Source: CAIWHR01 sp963734055 (lineage in GTDB: Bacteria > Pseudomonadota > Gammaproteobacteria > Burkholderiales > Casimicrobiaceae). From it: DNA of 64,000 bases. Of the stretch, positions 62,259-64,000 are shown in pieces. Under the pieces are notes generated by a model. The model was not told the origin of the DNA, made no database searches, and saw only the letters and a list, made by a program, of their open reading frames with translations. Every line of letters starts with the position of its first letter. Within the stretch, counting starts at the first letter, position 1. The translations under genes and the position numbers were made by a program. Location: contig CAVTFQ010000007.1 of assembly GCA_963734055.1 (NCBI GenBank), positions 434,001 to 498,000 on the forward strand, read 5' to 3'.

Positions 62259-62354
62259 GGCGGGTCGCCCCGCATTGCGGCGTCGTGAACCTGGTCAGGT
62301 CCGGAAGGAAGCAGCCACAGCGATTCACCGCAAGTGCCGGGGGAACGGCTCGCC
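62259..62354 (+). ncRNA. ffs: 4.5S RNA of the signal recognition particle (small bacterial type)
   Basis: The conserved apical domain GGTCAGGTCCGGAAGGAAGC then AGCCACAGCG, followed by GTGCCGGGGG, identifies the SRP RNA. The stem ends also pair: GGCGGGTCG at the 5' side (62259) with CGGCTCGCC at the 3' side (ending 62354). About 96 nt is the usual length for the small type. It forms the RNA core of the particle with Ffh that targets nascent membrane proteins. Its position directly upstream of dnaX is conserved in Betaproteobacteria. Ends are estimated from the pairing. Confidence 0.93.
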
Positions 62355-62401
62355 ACCCCATGCTCTTTGCTCGTCAGATCGACCTGAATACTTCGTTGCT
62401 C

Positions 62402-62452
62402 GCCGGCTCGAACGCTCGTGTACGTCCATGTACACTGCGCGTTCTCGCCGGC
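62402..62452 (+). other. Strong hairpin between ffs and dnaX
   Basis: GTGTAC pairs with GTACAC around GTCCAT. The stem is extended by AACGC / GCGCGTT and by GCCGGC on both sides (62402-62452). There is no T-run, so it is not a classical terminator. It may protect the ffs transcript's 3' end or be a dispersed hairpin of unknown kind. Confidence 0.4.
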
Positions 62453-62527
62453 CCGCGCCTCGTCTCAGGCCGATCTGACGGCAAATAGCCGGCGACTCCG
62501 CTCCTTACCGCACGCTGGAAGGTCCGC

Positions 62528-64000
62528 ATGACCTACCAGGTTCTCGCCCGGAAGTGGCGGCCGAAGACGTTTGCCGAGCTCGCGGGGCAGGATCACGTAG
62601 TCACCGCGCTCGCGAACGGGCTCGCGCGCGGGCGTCTCCACCATGCGTACCTGCTGACCGGCACCCGCGGCGTCGGCAAGACGACGATCGCGCGGATCCT
62701 CGCGAAGAGCCTGAACTGCCTGACCAACGGCGTATCGCCGACGCCGTGCGGGACCTGCGCCGCGTGCACGGACATCGACGCAGGCCGCTTCGTCGACCTG
62801 CTCGAGCTCGACGCCGCGTCGAACACGGGCGTCGACAACATGCGCGAGATCCTCGACAACGCGCGCTACGCGCCGACGGTCGGCCGTTACAAGGTCTACC
62901 TGATCGACGAAGTGCACATGCTCTCGAAGCCGGCGTTCAACTCGATGCTGAAGACGCTGGAGGAGCCGCCCGAGCACGTCAAGTTCGTGCTCGCCACGAC
63001 CGATCCGCAGAAGATCCCCGTGACCGTGCTGTCGCGCTGCCTGCAGTTCAACCTGAAACCGCTGGCGCCCGCCGTCATCGCCGAGCGGGTGACGACGATC
63101 CTCGAGGCGGAAGGGATCCCCTCGGACGCCGAGGCACGGACGCTGATCGCGAAGGCTGCGCGGGGCTCGATGCGCGACGCGCTGTCGCTCCTCGACCAGG
63201 CGATCGCCTTCGGCGGCGGCGAGGTCCGCGAATCCCCGGTACGCGCGATGCTCGGCACGGTGGACCGCGACTACGTCTACCGGATCGCCGACGCGGTCAG
63301 AGCCGGGGAGGGCGCGGCGCTCGTCGCGGAGTCCGATGCCATGGCAGCGCGCGGTGTGGCGTTCGCGGCGGCGCTCGAGGAGCTCGCGTCGCTCTATCAC
63401 CGGATTGCCCTCGCGCAGGCGGTTCCCGAATCCACGGCGACGATGGATGACGGCGATCGCGTGGCGGCGTACGCCGCGTCGCTGTCGGCGGAGAGCGTTC
63501 AGCTCGCCTACCAAATCTGTGTGCAGGGCCGCACGGATCTGCCGCTCGCCCCGGACGAGGCGACCGGCTTCTCGATGACGCTCCTGCGGCTGCTCGCGTT
63601 CGAGCCGGGGGGCGCGCTTCCGGCGGCCGCGCCCGCCGCGCCCAAGTCCGCAGCCACGACGTCGACCTCACGCGGTCCGGCGGCAGCTCCACCCAAGGCT
63701 CCGGCCCCGGCGCCTCGCGCCAGTCCGGCCGAGGGTGCCGAGGCACGCCCGACGGTCGCGCTGCCGGCGGATCCTGCCGGCTGGCCCGCGTTCGTCGCGG
63801 CACTCAAGCTGCCGCCGGTCGCCGCTCAGCTCGCCGCGCAGACGGAGCTCAAGTCGGTCGAGGGCAATGCGGTGACGCTCGCGCTGCCGGCCGCGCACAA
63901 GCACCTCGCCGACAAGGCCTACTCGGACAAGCTCAAGGCGGCGCTCGACCAGGCGACGGGCCGCAAGTGGCTCGTGGCATTCGAGGTCGGCGGTACCGCG
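62528..64000 (+). CDS. dnaX: DNA polymerase III subunit gamma/tau (N-terminal part)
   Basis: 491 codons are inside the window and the gene continues beyond the right edge. MTYQVLARKWRPKTFAELAG, Walker A TGTRGVGKTTIARILAKSLN (residues 44-63), a four-Cys zinc module (LNCLTNGVSPTPCGTCAAC), Walker B VYLIDEVHMLSKPAFNSMLK and LSRCLQFNLKPLAP are all DnaX. It drives clamp loading and holds the polymerase cores together. From about residue 350 the sequence becomes a Pro/Ala-rich linker toward the tau domains. No A-rich programmed frameshift signal is visible up to the edge. It normally heads a dnaX-ybaB-recR operon. Confidence 0.96.
   Translation, partial: MTYQVLARKWRPKTFAELAGQDHVVTALANGLARGRLHHAYLLTGTRGVGKTTIARILAKSLNCLTNGVSPTPCGTCAACTDIDAGRFVDLLELDAASNTGVDNMREILDNARYAPTVGRYKVYLIDEVHMLSKPAFNSMLKTLEEPPEHVKFVLATTDPQKIPVTVLSRCLQFNLKPLAPAVIAERVTTILEAEGIPSDAEARTLIAKAARGSMRDALSLLDQAIAFGGGEVRESPVRAMLGTVDRDYVYRIADAVRAGEGAALVAESDAMAARGVAFAAALEELASLYHRIALAQAVPESTATMDDGDRVAAYAASLSAESVQLAYQICVQGRTDLPLAPDEATGFSMTLLRLLAFEPGGALPAAAPAAPKSAATTSTSRGPAAAPPKAPAPAPRASPAEGAEARPTVALPADPAGWPAFVAALKLPPVAAQLAAQTELKSVEGNAVTLALPAAHKHLADKAYSDKLKAALDQATGRKWLVAFEVGGTA

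Noticed and set aside
62528..64000. Programmed frameshift site for a short gamma subunit in dnaX
   Set aside because: No A-rich slippery heptamer with a following stem is visible in the part of dnaX inside the window.

Overview
This is a 64 kb stretch of a high-GC chromosome, most likely from a betaproteobacterium. The gene content is mainly housekeeping. The neighbourhoods are ones I know from Betaproteobacteria: rne divergent from rluC, trpS-scpA-scpB-rluB, nadE-glnB, the minus-strand block waaF / zinc-finger gene / ilvE / glnE facing yhdP, trxB | ftsK-lolA-rarA-serS, and the SRP RNA gene ffs just upstream of dnaX. I see no rRNA, tRNA, CRISPR array, prophage or intact insertion sequence. 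Both ends are cut: an exonuclease-family gene at the left edge and dnaX at the right.

Layout. 0-7.4 kb (minus strand): a phospholipase D / VTT-domain membrane protein, two tandem exported beta-helix paralogues, and a broken peptide-type ABC substrate-binding protein gene. 7.5-17.4 kb: LMW phosphatase, RNase E, RluC, a HAD phosphatase, a LuxR-type regulator, a DUF192 protein, an MFS drug exporter, CysB and a YciO/Sua5 protein. 17.8-22.6 kb: site-2 protease, trpS, condensin partners scpA/scpB and rluB. 23.3-28.6 kb: short-chain dehydrogenase, enoyl-CoA hydratase, FemAB-like acyltransferase, nadE, glnB, mscL. 28.8-33.9 kb: a branched-chain amino acid ABC transporter with LivM and LivG fused. 34-46.8 kb: tldD, a SnoaL-like protein, waaF, zinc-finger protein, ilvE, glnE, yhdP, a nitrilase and a MaoC protein. 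47-58.3 kb: asnS, smr, trxB, ftsK, a small exported protein, lolA, glpQ-like, rarA, cytochrome c and serS. 58.4-64 kb: exported beta-propeller, exported creatininase-family protein, MltF-like transglycosylase, ffs and dnaX.

Several genes belong to shared circuits. glnB (PII) and glnE (glutamine synthetase adenylyltransferase) are both nitrogen-status components. ftsK, scpA and scpB act in chromosome segregation. lolA, waaF, yhdP and mltF act in envelope building. rne, rluB and rluC process or modify RNA. The cytochrome c gene is inserted between rarA and serS and has an FNR/ANR-type site where a class II activator would sit.

The least ordinary content is intergenic. Three 264-272 bp hairpin elements (17506, 22649, 37048) share a related core but carry different terminal inverted repeats. 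A 157 bp MITE-like element (22921) abuts one of them. Two ATTCCC-N8-GGGAAT repeats (23090, 46882) and three copies of a very GC-rich repeat (31120, 31232, 37635) fill other gaps. Several element ends coincide with CTAG or TTAG sequences that also form the amber stop codon of the neighbouring gene. I found no operon that looks like a new multi-gene system. The repeat family and the tandem beta-helix genes are the best leads.
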